Shown here piece by piece: positions 1 to 8,465 of a stretch of DNA of 64,000 bases. The notes under the pieces are model-generated. The model worked only from the letters and a program-made list of their open reading frames with translations, searched no databases and had not been told where the DNA came from. The position numbers and the translations under genes were made by a program. Positions within the stretch are counted from its first letter, which is position 1. Each line of letters starts with the position of its first letter. Origin of the DNA: Vibrio bivalvicida. Its GTDB lineage: Bacteria; Pseudomonadota; Gammaproteobacteria; Enterobacterales; Vibrionaceae. The stretch covers positions 62,001 to 126,000 of the forward strand of contig NZ_LLEI02000091.1 in NCBI RefSeq assembly GCF_001399455.2, in the 5' to 3' direction.

Positions 1-1
1 A

Positions 2-769
2 GCAAGTAACCAACAAGCGGAAACCTCCGAAGTTCAAGACAATATTGAACAAATGCAATCTCAGCAAGTACAAGTAGAAACCGCGACCGACGAAGCTTCG
101 ACCCTGATTAAGCACACAACTCATATTGCCGAACAGAGCGCCCGTCAGGCTCACGGGGCAAGTCACGAGATCAAAGGGCTAGTAACCGACATAGAGCAAG
201 TTAAAGATAGTATTGTTGACCTAAACAACCAAACCGCAGAAGTTTCTAGTATTTTAGAGGTGATAAAGGGTGTGGCTGAGCAAACTAACTTACTCGCCCT
301 TAATGCGGCAATTGAAGCTGCACGTGCAGGTGAACAAGGTCGTGGATTTGCTGTCGTCGCTGATGAAGTTCGCAATCTAGCCAGTCGAACTGCACAAGCC
401 ACAGGCAGCATTGAAAGTATTATCGCCCAATTCCAAAAAGATAGTGAAGCGTCTCTCTCTTGTGTCGATACGGTTTGCGGCACTGCCCACCAGCGTTCGA
501 GCGAAATCGAATTGCTTTCGCAGGCGATGAATGGTGTCGTTGAAGAGATGAAACAAGCACTCGCTCATGCAAACCGCATTCAACAGCAGTCCAGCAGCAC
601 AGCCCACTTAAGTCATCAAGTTCAAGGTAAGGTTCAAGTGATTAACCAACATGCAAATCAAACCACTGAGTCTGCCGCTCACACGAGAGACATTAGTATG
701 AATCTTGAACAACTTTCCGAGCATCTAGAACAGCTATTGGCGCAATTTACCCTTTCTACACCGAAATAG
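2..769 (+). CDS. Methyl-accepting chemotaxis protein, C-terminal part (gene starts left of the window)
   Basis: The reading frame is open to the left edge, so about 255 C-terminal residues are present. They form the long alpha-helical cytoplasmic signalling domain of a chemoreceptor: a Gln/Ala/Thr/Ser/Glu-rich coiled coil with the hallmark hairpin tip (EQTNLLALNAAIEAARAGEQ, then GRGFAVVADEVR), which binds CheW and CheA. The ligand-binding and membrane parts are outside the window, so the stimulus is unknown. It ends with a short tail lacking an obvious NWETF-type CheR-docking pentapeptide. Confidence 0.95.
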   Translation, partial: ASNQQAETSEVQDNIEQMQSQQVQVETATDEASTLIKHTTHIAEQSARQAHGASHEIKGLVTDIEQVKDSIVDLNNQTAEVSSILEVIKGVAEQTNLLALNAAIEAARAGEQGRGFAVVADEVRNLASRTAQATGSIESIIAQFQKDSEASLSCVDTVCGTAHQRSSEIELLSQAMNGVVEEMKQALAHANRIQQQSSSTAHLSHQVQGKVQVINQHANQTTESAAHTRDISMNLEQLSEHLEQLLAQFTLSTPK

Positions 770-811
770 CCGGATATTAGGGATTTTTGTTCGACTAAAT
801 GACAATAAAGG

Positions 812-839
812 TTGAAGCATAATATTTGAAAGGTAATAT
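812..839 (+). promoter_or_regulatory. Candidate sigma-70 promoter of asnS
   Basis: TTGAAG (812-817) and TAATAT (834-839) are separated by 16 bases. Transcription would start near 846 and give an untranslated leader of about 100 bases that contains the hairpin at 867-918. No better promoter fits between that hairpin and the asnS start. Confidence 0.45.
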
Positions 840-866
840 GTTCCATTGAATCTATAGAATTCTATC

Positions 867-925
867 CAACCCAATGTTTGCTCATTATTTATTCGGTGAG
901 TATCTCAACATTGGGTTGAATTTTT
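867..925 (+). terminator. Leader hairpin followed by a T run, candidate attenuator of asnS
   Basis: A perfect 12-base inverted repeat (CAACCCAATGTT at 867-878, AACATTGGGTTG at 907-918) is followed by AATTTTT. It lies 32 bases before the asnS start. It could be the late terminator of the chemoreceptor gene or, given the promoter candidate at 812-839, an attenuator in the asnS leader. Confidence 0.6.
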
Positions 926-949
926 ACCTCAATGGAGAATATTTAAAAC

Positions 950-2350
950 ATGACTTACGCGCCTGTATCAGACGTTTTGAAAGGTCAGCTAGCAGTAGAC
1001 AGTGAAGTAACTGTTCGTGGCTGGATCCGTTCACGTCGTGATTCCAAAGCTGGAATCTCTTTCCTTGCCATTTACGACGGCTCTTGTTTCGACCCGATTC
1101 AGGCCGTGGTCCCTAATAATCTTAATAATTACGAAGACGAAGTATTAAAGCTAACGACTGGCTGCTCTGTTGAAGTAACGGGTAAGATTGTTGAGTCTCC
1201 TGCGAAAGGTCAAGACTTCGAGCTTGCTGCAACTAACGTTAAAGTAGTTGGTTGGGTTGAAGACGCAGAAACATACCCAATGGCTAAAACTCGCCACTCG
1301 ATCGAATACTTACGTGAAGTCGCACACCTGCGCCCACGTACAAACGTAATCGGTGCAGTAGCGCGTGTTCGCAACTGCCTATCTCAAGCGATTCACCGCT
1401 TCTACCATGAACAAGGTTACTTCTGGGTATCTGCGCCGCTGATCACAGCTTCTGATGCTGAAGGTGCTGGTGAAATGTTCCGCGTTTCTACGTTAGACAT
1501 GGAAAACCTGCCTCGCACAGAAAAAGGCGATGTTGATTACAACGAAGATTTCTTCGGTAAAGAGACGTTCCTAACGGTATCTGGTCAGCTAAACGGTGAA
1601 GCTTACGCTTGTGCACTAAGTAAAGTTTACACGTTCGGTCCTACGTTCCGTGCTGAAAACTCAAACACAAGCCGCCACCTAGCTGAGTTCTGGATGGTTG
1701 AGCCTGAAGTTGCTTTCGCGGATCTAGAAGATATCGCTAAGCTTTCAGAAGACATGCTTAAGTTTGTTTTCAAAGCAGTACTAGAAGAGTGTCGTGACGA
1801 CCTTGAGTTCTTCGCTCAACGTATCGATAAAGAAGCAATTACTCGCCTAGAGCAGTTCGTTTCTTCTGACTTTGCACAAGTAGACTACACTGACGCAATC
1901 CAAATTCTTCTGGATTCTGGTCGTGAGTTCGAATTCCCAGTTGAATGGGGTATCGATATGTCTTCTGAACACGAGCGTTTCCTAGCGGAAGAACACTTCA
2001 AAGCGCCTGTAATCGTTAAAAACTACCCTAAAGACATCAAAGCATTCTACATGCGTGCGAACGATGACGGTAAGACTGTAGCGGCGATGGACGTACTAGC
2101 ACCAGGTATCGGCGAAATAATCGGAGGTTCTCAGCGTGAAGAGCGTTTAGACATCCTAGACGAGCGTATGCGCGAAGTAGGTATCGACCCTGAGCACATG
2201 AACTGGTACCGCGACCTACGTAAATACGGCACTGTGCCTCATGCAGGCTTCGGTCTTGGCTTCGAGCGCCTAGTATCTTACGTAACTGGTATGGGCAACG
2301 TTCGTGACGTTATCCCATTCCCACGTACACCACGTTCTGCAAACTTCTAA
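950..2350 (+). CDS. asnS: Asparaginyl-tRNA synthetase
   Basis: The 466-residue product charges tRNA-Asn with asparagine in the cytoplasm and has the usual length for bacterial AsnRS. An N-terminal OB-fold anticodon-binding domain (about residues 1-110, with VRGWIRSRRDSKAGISFLAI) is followed by the class II catalytic core. Motif 2 is visible as FRAENSNTSRHLAEFWMVEPE split around residues 235-255, and motif 3 as GFGLGFERLVSYVTGMGNVRD near the C-terminus. The start follows a GGAGAA ribosome site. The gene stands alone between its leader hairpin and a strong terminator. Confidence 0.98.
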   Translation: MTYAPVSDVLKGQLAVDSEVTVRGWIRSRRDSKAGISFLAIYDGSCFDPIQAVVPNNLNNYEDEVLKLTTGCSVEVTGKIVESPAKGQDFELAATNVKVVGWVEDAETYPMAKTRHSIEYLREVAHLRPRTNVIGAVARVRNCLSQAIHRFYHEQGYFWVSAPLITASDAEGAGEMFRVSTLDMENLPRTEKGDVDYNEDFFGKETFLTVSGQLNGEAYACALSKVYTFGPTFRAENSNTSRHLAEFWMVEPEVAFADLEDIAKLSEDMLKFVFKAVLEECRDDLEFFAQRIDKEAITRLEQFVSSDFAQVDYTDAIQILLDSGREFEFPVEWGIDMSSEHERFLAEEHFKAPVIVKNYPKDIKAFYMRANDDGKTVAAMDVLAPGIGEIIGGSQREERLDILDERMREVGIDPEHMNWYRDLRKYGTVPHAGFGLGFERLVSYVTGMGNVRDVIPFPRTPRSANF

Positions 2351-2372
2351 TTCGAAGTCTAGCATAATAAAG

Positions 2373-2397
2373 GCCTCCGATATTCGGAGGCTTTTTT
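2373..2397 (+). terminator. Rho-independent terminator of asnS
   Basis: GCCTCCGA (2373-2380) pairs perfectly with TCGGAGGC (2384-2391) around a three-base loop, followed by a run of T. Confidence 0.95.
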
Positions 2398-2527
2398 GTA
2401 TGTTTAGTGTAAAGAAAGCTCTCCATAAGTGAATGCTACCTAATCACAACATCGCTTCATTAAGATTAGAAAAACTCATTACTTCGAGCTAATGTCAAAG
2501 TATCTTCCATTGCGCAGGAGTATCGCT

Positions 2528-2764
2528 ATGAAACTATTCAAAATAGAGGATCTGTCATACAACGGTGTTCATGAAGGTGTGCATAGTTGGGATCACCCTC
2601 AAGGCAATCAGCCTTATTACTGGCATCCTGATTGGCTGCATATTGCTGAAGATATTACTGGAATGCATGGCAGACAATCACTTGATATCGCTCAAGGCGA
2701 GATAGCTAGTGAGCAACATGCCAAGCAAGCCATCATAGATCACCTTAACGATAATCATAAATAG
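2528..2764 (+). CDS. Small WHPDWL-core protein, paralogue 1 (78 aa, unknown function)
   Basis: I do not recognise a named family. The start at 2528 is preferred over an upstream ATG at 2492, because AGGAG (2516-2520) sits seven bases before it and similarity to the two paralogues begins exactly there (MKLFKIEDLSYNG). The core is W-D-x-P-x-G-x-QPYYWHPDWL-x-x-AED-x-x-G. It is followed by an acidic/Gln-His-rich helix (SEQHAKQAIIDHL) shared with paralogue 3. There is no signal peptide or membrane segment, so it is probably cytosolic. Aromatic and His/Asp residues dominate the core, which might bind a metal or a ligand; that is a guess. Confidence 0.8.
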   Translation: MKLFKIEDLSYNGVHEGVHSWDHPQGNQPYYWHPDWLHIAEDITGMHGRQSLDIAQGEIASEQHAKQAIIDHLNDNHK

Positions 2765-2890
2765 CCGATCTCGGTTTGCACGTAGGCGCTTTGTTCACGT
2801 ATGTTTTGTCGCTGCACTATACGCAAACTTTCTTATTTTCAATCATAATTGATAATGTGACGCAGTAAGATCACAGTGAGGAAGTTTGTT

Positions 2891-3082
2891 ATGAGAGTAT
2901 TCAGACTAGATGATCTGTCTTATGACGGAAGGCATGAACACGCGATGGATTGGGATCATCCTTCAGGAAGCCAACCCTACTACTGGCACCCAGACTGGCT
3001 ACAAAATGCCGAGGACTTAATGGGGGTCTATCCTAGTGATGCTGACCCATCGGTTACACATCCCGACAGTATAAGAGACTAG
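2891..3082 (+). CDS. Small WHPDWL-core protein, paralogue 2 (63 aa, unknown function)
   Basis: This is a second copy of the family, 126 bases downstream of the first. A GTG at 2876 is in frame. ATG 2891 is preferred because GAGG (2878-2881) precedes it at good spacing and MRVFRLDDLSYDG aligns with paralogue 1. The core WDHPSGSQPYYWHPDWL is nearly identical to the other copies. The C-terminal SEQHA-type helix is missing and is replaced by a short Asp/Ser/Pro-rich tail, so this is the minimal form. It ends just before a strong hairpin. Confidence 0.78.
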   Translation: MRVFRLDDLSYDGRHEHAMDWDHPSGSQPYYWHPDWLQNAEDLMGVYPSDADPSVTHPDSIRD

Positions 3083-3090
3083 TAGTTGCA

Positions 3091-3118
3091 AAAGGGCTAA
3101 CCATTGGGTTAGCCCTTT
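3091..3118. terminator. Bidirectional terminator hairpin
   Basis: A perfect 12-bp stem (AAAGGGCTAACC 3091-3102, GGTTAGCCCTTT 3107-3118) with a four-base loop lies between two convergent genes. The A/T-rich ends give short T runs on both strands. Confidence 0.8.
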
Positions 3119-3124
3119 AACAAT

Positions 3125-3334
3125 TCACTCTATGCTATTAGTTTTAGCAGCGTAACGGATACCAAATAGACAGATGGCAAACATCACAAATGGTATTGCA
3201 GCTGCCGTGTATTCAGTCCATGCCAATGTAGCGAAAGACTTTGCCAGAATTAGATGCCCAAACACCAACAAAGCCGCACAAATGATAGCAACAAACACCA
3301 AACGGTACTCATGTTTATAACTTCGTTTTTCCAT
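3125..3334 (-). CDS. Small inner-membrane protein with two membrane segments (69 aa)
   Basis: A basic N-terminus (MEKRSYKHEYR) is followed by two hydrophobic helices, about residues 12-31 (LVFVAIICAALLVFGHLILA) and 43-60 (AAAIPFVMFAICLFGIRY). A very strong GGGGGAG ribosome site precedes the ATG on the minus strand, which supports real translation. The family is not recognised. It sits between the WHPDWL paralogues and the MocR regulator, without evident co-transcription with either. Confidence 0.75.
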   Translation of the reverse strand: MEKRSYKHEYRLVFVAIICAALLVFGHLILAKSFATLAWTEYTAAAIPFVMFAICLFGIRYAAKTNSIE

Positions 3335-3415
3335 AACTCCCCCTCGCGATAGCAGTGGAGTTATTTCAACACAGTTTTCCTAGCGTATAGCGGTACAGTT
3401 TGTCACAAAAATGCC

Positions 3416-4816
3416 CTAGCAGTTTGGTGGCTTAGCAACTAACTGTGCTATTTCTTTGAGTGCGTTTCTCACCGTATCGGTGAGTTCGAAAGAAATATTG
3501 ATACGTAGGTAGTTTTGGAACTGGTTGTCGGCTGCAAACAAGTTTCCATAAGCAATTGAGATATCTGACTTTTTCAATTTCTGATAGATAAAGTAGGTAT
3601 CTATTACTTTATCTAATTCAAGCCAAAGGAAATACCCGCCCCTAGGCCTTCGCACAGTTATTGTTTTAGGAAAACACTGCTCTATAGCATCCAGGTAGTC
3701 AATTTGCCGCCTACTTAGATGTTTGCGGAGTTTACGAAGATGGTTGTCGTAACTTTCATATTGCAGATAATGAGCCACGCCCTGCTGGATCGGTGAGCTT
3801 GTTGCTAACGTGGAAGTCAGTTGCTGTTTTTGCAACTTGTCGCTTAGCGTGCGGTTTACCACCCACCCTATTCTATAACCTGGACATAAAGACTTAGACA
3901 ACGAACTACAGAGCAATACTCTGTCTCGCTCATCCCAATATTTGAGTGGGTAGGGTTTGCGATCTTCAAGGTGTAGCTCGGCATAGACATCATCTTCTAT
4001 AACATAGACATCATACTGATTTGCTAACTCAACAACCGAACGCTTGCATGCATCATTTAGGGATGCGCCAGTTGGATTTTGGAAACTTGCCATCAACCAA
4101 CATGCTTTAACGTCATGCTGGCTAAAAGCTTGCTCAAGACGCGATAAATCAACCCCTGTCGCTGGATTTACTGGTACCTGCACAACATTGAGCTTTAGAC
4201 GCTCGACAGCTTGAAGTGCACCGTAAAACGTCGGCGTTTCAATAACAACGGTATCTCCGGGCTCGCACACCACTTGTAAACTCAGGTTTAGGGCTTCCAT
4301 CGCACCAGAAGTTAACACAATGTCTTCGTGAGACACCGCCACACCCTGCATGATATAGCGCTGAGCAATCATCCTTCTAAGGGTTTCATTTCCCGGAGGC
4401 AAATTCCGGATAACACTCTCAACTGGCGTTTTCCTTCCTGCACTGGCAAGGTGGCGATTAAGCGCTTGCAAAGGAAATAAACTCGGATCGGGAAACGCAG
4501 AGCCAAAAGCCACAGACGCTTGGTTATTACTCTTTAGGAACTCGTAAAGCTCATCGTTGTACTCACTTCTCACGGCAGGTCGGACACTACCCATCGCGCT
4601 GTTCTCTATAGTCGAGGTAACAAAATAGCCTGATTGAGGTTTGGCTTTAATCCAGCCTTGTGACTCCAATAACTGATAGGCTTGTAGCACGGTTGCTGAA
4701 CTTACCGAAAAGCTCTGACTCGCCGCACGTAACGAAGGGATCTTTTCCCCTGCACGCCAGGTATTGTCTTTGATCTGCTGTTTAAGCTTTTCTGCTAATT
4801 GTTGGTAGCGATTCAT
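3416..4816 (-). CDS. MocR-family transcriptional regulator (GntR-type HTH fused to an aminotransferase domain)
   Basis: The open frame extends upstream to 4885, but the ATG at 4816 has a GAGGGA ribosome site and begins the winged-helix domain (MNRYQQLAEKLKQQI), giving 466 residues. Residues 1-70 form the GntR-type DNA-binding domain, with IPSLRAASQSFSVSSATVLQ as the recognition region. The rest is a fold-type I PLP aminotransferase-like domain with FQNPTGAS, IEDDVYAEL and the PLP lysine in SSLSKSLCPGYRIGW (about Lys308). Members usually sense PLP or an amine and control adjacent genes. It is divergent from WHPDWL paralogue 3, with two ATCACA repeats in the 187-base gap. The target is unknown. 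Confidence 0.93.
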   Translation of the reverse strand: MNRYQQLAEKLKQQIKDNTWRAGEKIPSLRAASQSFSVSSATVLQAYQLLESQGWIKAKPQSGYFVTSTIENSAMGSVRPAVRSEYNDELYEFLKSNNQASVAFGSAFPDPSLFPLQALNRHLASAGRKTPVESVIRNLPPGNETLRRMIAQRYIMQGVAVSHEDIVLTSGAMEALNLSLQVVCEPGDTVVIETPTFYGALQAVERLKLNVVQVPVNPATGVDLSRLEQAFSQHDVKACWLMASFQNPTGASLNDACKRSVVELANQYDVYVIEDDVYAELHLEDRKPYPLKYWDERDRVLLCSSLSKSLCPGYRIGWVVNRTLSDKLQKQQLTSTLATSSPIQQGVAHYLQYESYDNHLRKLRKHLSRRQIDYLDAIEQCFPKTITVRRPRGGYFLWLELDKVIDTYFIYQKLKKSDISIAYGNLFAADNQFQNYLRINISFELTDTVRNALKEIAQLVAKPPNC

Positions 4817-4924
4817 AGATCCCTCATATTCATGTCGCAAAGATACCATAGTCAAAAAAAACATGGCCTTACGAGCATCCCACAAAATGGCTTTGTTTTT
4901 TGCGAATCATATTTATCGAGTTGA

Positions 4925-4942
4925 ATCACATTAAATATCACA
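4925..4942. promoter_or_regulatory. Direct repeat ATCACA-N6-ATCACA, candidate MocR operator
   Basis: Two identical hexamers (4925-4930, 4937-4942) spaced six bases apart lie in the divergent region between the MocR gene and WHPDWL paralogue 3. A related inverted AGTGAT occurs at 4968-4973. MocR regulators commonly bind direct repeats in such gaps, so assigning this as the operator is an inference. Confidence 0.3.
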
Positions 4943-5003
4943 AACTCTGTTACATTTATCAGGTATTAGTGATCCAAACAACCTTACATAAGGGATGATA
5001 ATA

Positions 5004-5303
5004 ATGAAAAAATATGATTCGTCACATATCGAGTACAAAGGCGAAAGCAATGGTGTACATAGTTGGACAGCACCAAGTGGGCAGCCTTACTACTGGCATC
5101 CGGATTGGCTGCACATCGCTGAAGATGCAACAGGTACACACCCCAAACAAGATATAGAGTTGACAAAAGGCGAGAAGCCAACGGAACAGCACGCCATCAA
5201 AGCGATTTTGTCTCACGTAAACCAGTGGGCAGCGGAAAAACTGGGGAAAAACCCTGAGATAGAAACGAACGCTATCGAATCTCAAATCAACCTTAAAAAG
5301 TAA
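5004..5303 (+). CDS. Small WHPDWL-core protein, paralogue 3 (99 aa, unknown function)
   Basis: This is the third and longest copy. Of two in-frame ATGs (4995, 5004) the second is chosen because AAGGG (4990-4994) lies nine bases before it. The core WTAPSGQPYYWHPDWLHIAED matches the other copies with one residue deleted before QPYYW. The following GEKPTEQHAIKAILSHV corresponds to the helix of paralogue 1. A further polar tail of about 30 residues is unique. It is transcribed divergently from the MocR regulator, which may control it, and ends at its own terminator. Confidence 0.82.
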   Translation: MKKYDSSHIEYKGESNGVHSWTAPSGQPYYWHPDWLHIAEDATGTHPKQDIELTKGEKPTEQHAIKAILSHVNQWAAEKLGKNPEIETNAIESQINLKK

Positions 5304-5313
5304 TCTTCACTCG

Positions 5314-5343
5314 CGCACCCGATATTAGGGTGCGTGTTTTCTT
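5314..5343 (+). terminator. Terminator after WHPDWL paralogue 3
   Basis: CGCACCC (5314-5320) pairs with GGGTGCG (5328-5334), followed by TGTTTTCTT. Confidence 0.8.
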
Positions 5344-5515
5344 CATACCAACTCTCATCCTACACCTAGTACTAAAGTTGCAAAAACGTATCAATAAGCG
5401 AAACTAATCGATAGAATGCTCGGTCTTTTATTAGGTAGGCGAATCACTTACTAGATGATGGTATTTGTCTATAGGCGAGTTTTCGCCATATTGATAATGA
5501 TATAAAGGCTTTGAC

Positions 5516-7006
5516 ATGGTTAACTCTCATTACAACGCATCTTTGACTCTAAAGCTATACTCACTGGCCGCAGTAGTTTTCGGTCTCTATGGGGGGCGAG
5601 TCTGTCCGATGTTAGAAACATTAACATCGACAGAGTTGTTTACACATGTTGCGGTGACGTTTGGAACAGTCTTCCTCTTTCGCCATTTTCTCCTTCAACA
5701 GCACACTCTGGTTCAAGAGCAAAAACAGGCTCAACTCGATACCACCTTGATGTTTTTTGGTAGTTTTGTTCTTGCCACCTTCTATAACGTCTATTATGAA
5801 TTCCCTCTCGACAGCAACCTAAAAGTTTTGTTTGGTATGAGTTTATTTGGCTTCTTTACTGGCTTACTACTTCAACTAGATTCAAAGATTCAAAGCTTTG
5901 ACAGCCCAACTAATGCTGAACGTTTCAAATTTGAGCTTAGCGGTGAACGACAATCGATGGTCAAACAGATGATTCTCCTCATCAGCCTGCTTCTAATCAC
6001 TTTGACGACTATGCTGGCCATGGTCGCCATAAAAGACATTTTTTGGCTTGAGCACAACCCTGATCGACTTTTAGATGGCACAGGAAAAATCAGTGTAATC
6101 AAAGAATTTGTTTACATATCAGGTGTACTTGGTGCTTACATCATTGCAATCATGCTTCAGTGGAGCAAGCTAATGCGCCGCGTCTTAAACGCACAAGAAT
6201 GTTCGTTGATAGAGGTCGCTAACGGCAATACATCCAAACGCGTTCCTATTTTTGAACACAATGAGCTAGGGTCAATGGCCTCATTAACAAACCAAATGCT
6301 TGATAGCCTAGAGTCTAGCCAAGACGAAGTGAAAACAACCCGAGACGTCGCTATTGTCAGTTTGTCCGCTCTTGCAGAGTCACGTGACAATGAAACTGGC
6401 GCCCATATTCTACGAACCCAAGAATACGTGCGCGCACTGGCGAAACACCTCTCTCAATTTGAACAACATAAAACTCTGCTTACTGAAAACTATATTGAAT
6501 TGCTCTATAAGTCCGCTCCCCTTCACGACGTAGGAAAAGTCGGCATTCCTGACAACATTTTACTTAAGCCAGGGAAACTGACAGATGAAGAATTTGAAAT
6601 AATGAAGCGTCACCCTGAGATTGGAGCCAAGGCGCTATCAATGGCTGAAGGTCAACTCGGTAGTAACTCATTCTTACAACTGGCGAAAGAGATCTCTCTT
6701 ACCCACCATGAAAAGTGGAACGGTAGCGGCTACCCCAATGGGCTGAAAGAGGAAGAAATACCTATTTCAGGACGATTAATGGCGCTAGCCGATGTTTATG
6801 ACGCACTTATTTCAGAGCGCGTATACAAAAAGGCCTTTAGCCACGAGAAGGCAAAGTCGATCATTCTTGAAGGGAACGGCAATCACTTTGACCCACAAAT
6901 CATCGAAGCATTCATAGCGATTGAAGATGAGTTCGTCGCAATCGCCGACAAGTACCGTCAGCTTGAAGCCAAAGAGAATGAGCTAGAGCAAATGATGCAC
7001 GCTTAA
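5516..7006 (+). CDS. Membrane-bound HD-GYP domain cyclic-di-GMP phosphodiesterase
   Basis: Several hydrophobic helices in residues 14-215 form a membrane sensor, followed by a HAMP-like linker (about 215-268). The C-terminal HD-GYP domain (about 275-480) has all key motifs: HD in HDVGK (337-341), HHE (397-399) and GYP (405-407), plus the ADVYDAL segment. The expected reaction is hydrolysis of c-di-GMP to pGpG/GMP, lowering c-di-GMP and favouring motility. The sensed signal is unknown. It is monocistronic, with a terminator downstream. Confidence 0.93.
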   Translation: MVNSHYNASLTLKLYSLAAVVFGLYGGRVCPMLETLTSTELFTHVAVTFGTVFLFRHFLLQQHTLVQEQKQAQLDTTLMFFGSFVLATFYNVYYEFPLDSNLKVLFGMSLFGFFTGLLLQLDSKIQSFDSPTNAERFKFELSGERQSMVKQMILLISLLLITLTTMLAMVAIKDIFWLEHNPDRLLDGTGKISVIKEFVYISGVLGAYIIAIMLQWSKLMRRVLNAQECSLIEVANGNTSKRVPIFEHNELGSMASLTNQMLDSLESSQDEVKTTRDVAIVSLSALAESRDNETGAHILRTQEYVRALAKHLSQFEQHKTLLTENYIELLYKSAPLHDVGKVGIPDNILLKPGKLTDEEFEIMKRHPEIGAKALSMAEGQLGSNSFLQLAKEISLTHHEKWNGSGYPNGLKEEEIPISGRLMALADVYDALISERVYKKAFSHEKAKSIILEGNGNHFDPQIIEAFIAIEDEFVAIADKYRQLEAKENELEQMMHA

Positions 7007-7041
7007 ATCTCTATACCCTCATCCATTTTCACTCATTTAAC

Positions 7042-7073
7042 GTCCCTTTACGGTATAAATGAAGGGACTTTTC
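7042..7073 (+). terminator. Terminator after the HD-GYP gene
   Basis: GTCCCTT (7042-7048) pairs with AAGGGAC (7062-7068) around a 13-base loop that may pair further, followed by TTTTC. Confidence 0.75.
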
Positions 7074-7217
7074 ATATAGAAAACTTGGTTTGAATAGAAA
7101 CCACTCCTAATCGCGACTCTTTTTTAAATTTTCTTCACTTTCGCTGTTGTCTCACTCTGCGTAGAAAGGTATAAAAGAGTGAGTTACCTATCCCTTCGAT
7201 AAACATGGATGAAGATT

Positions 7218-8408
7218 ATGTTTGAAAAAGTAGTTGCTGCACCCGCAGACCCTATTCTTGGCCTTACTGAAGAATTCAAAAAAGACACTCGCGCAGAGAA
7301 GATTAACCTTGGCGTGGGTATCTACAAAAATGAGCAAGGTGAAACCCCTGTTTTAGCCACAGTTAAGAAGGCTGAAGCGGCACTCATTGAAACAGAGAAG
7401 ACCAAGTCTTACCTAACTATCGAAGGGACCGCTGAATATGCACTAGCGGTTCAAAAACTTCTTTTCGGAAATGATGCGGAAATCGTTGTTAACAAGCGAG
7501 CTAAAACCGCTCAAGCACCTGGCGGTACAGGAGCTCTCCGTGTAGCTGGTGAATTTATTAAACGCCAACTTGGTGACGCAAAAATCTGGATCAGCAACCC
7601 TACTTGGGCAAACCATAATGGTGTATTTGCTGCTGCGGGTATACAAACAGCTCAATACAGCTACTACGATGCTGAATCAAAGGACAAAGACTTCGCATCT
7701 ATGGTCGCTGATTTAGAAAAAGCGACTGAAGGTGATATCGTGCTTCTTCACGGCTGCTGCCACAACCCAACAGGCATCGACCCTACCTCTGCCGAATGGG
7801 AAACTCTGGCTAAGCTTGTCGCGGACAAAAAACTTCTTCCGCTGTTTGACTTTGCCTACCAAGGTTTCGCAAAAGGCGTTGAAGAAGATGCTGCGGGCCT
7901 GCGTATCTTTGCTAAGTACAACAAAGAGATTTTAGTCGCTAGTTCATTCTCTAAAAACTTTGGCTTGTACAATGAGCGCGTTGGCGCCTTCACTCTCGTT
8001 GCAGAGTCACAAGAAGTGGCAACAACAGCATTCTCACAAGTAAAAGCGATTATTCGTTCGATCTATTCAAACCCACCAGCACACGGTAGCGCTGTAGTCA
8101 CACACATCCTTAACAACAAAGACCTTCGCGCAGAGTGGGAAGCAGAAGTGAAAGAGATGCGTGACCGCATTCAAGACATGCGTGAGCTGTTTGTTACCAC
8201 GCTTAAAGAGCAAGGTGTGGATGCTGACTTTAGTTTCATTGAACGTCAAAACGGCATGTTCTCATTCTCTGGTCTTTCTAAAGAGCAAGTTAAACGCCTT
8301 AAAGAAGAGTTCGCGATCTACATCGTGGGTTCTGGCCGCATCAGCGTTGCAGGCATGACTCGTTCAAACATGCTACCTTTATGTAAAGGTATTGCGGCAG
8401 TTCTATAA
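7218..8408 (+). CDS. aspC: Aspartate/aromatic aminotransferase, class I
   Basis: This PLP enzyme moves the amino group between aspartate (or aromatic amino acids) and 2-oxoglutarate. The second in-frame ATG (7218) is preferred over 7209: it gives MFEKVVAAPADPILGL and 396 residues, as in E. coli AspC. The fold-type I core shows GCCHNPTGIDPT, DFAYQGFAKG and the PLP lysine in SSFSKNFGLYNERVG (about residue 246). The substrate arginine lies in GSGRISVAGM near the end. The upstream ribosome site is weak (GATGAAG). TyrB-type specificity cannot be excluded from sequence alone. Confidence 0.95.
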   Translation: MFEKVVAAPADPILGLTEEFKKDTRAEKINLGVGIYKNEQGETPVLATVKKAEAALIETEKTKSYLTIEGTAEYALAVQKLLFGNDAEIVVNKRAKTAQAPGGTGALRVAGEFIKRQLGDAKIWISNPTWANHNGVFAAAGIQTAQYSYYDAESKDKDFASMVADLEKATEGDIVLLHGCCHNPTGIDPTSAEWETLAKLVADKKLLPLFDFAYQGFAKGVEEDAAGLRIFAKYNKEILVASSFSKNFGLYNERVGAFTLVAESQEVATTAFSQVKAIIRSIYSNPPAHGSAVVTHILNNKDLRAEWEAEVKEMRDRIQDMRELFVTTLKEQGVDADFSFIERQNGMFSFSGLSKEQVKRLKEEFAIYIVGSGRISVAGMTRSNMLPLCKGIAAVL

Positions 8409-8428
8409 TTGCTACATACCTAAAACTA

Positions 8429-8456
8429 AAAAGCCAGCTTTTGCTGGCTTTTATTG
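8429..8456. terminator. Bidirectional terminator between aspC and the outer-membrane protein gene
   Basis: AAAAGCCAGC (8429-8438) and GCTGGCTTTT (8443-8452) form a perfect stem with a TTTT loop. Flanking A and T runs serve both convergent genes. Confidence 0.92.
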
Positions 8457-8465
8457 TTTTCTCTT

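Noticed and set aside
875..1000. A short frame with several Asn codons overlapping the asnS leader hairpin, as a possible Asn leader peptide
   Set aside because: It has no ribosome site, starts inside the hairpin arm and runs into asnS in another frame; Asn codons are not clustered as Trp codons are in trpL.
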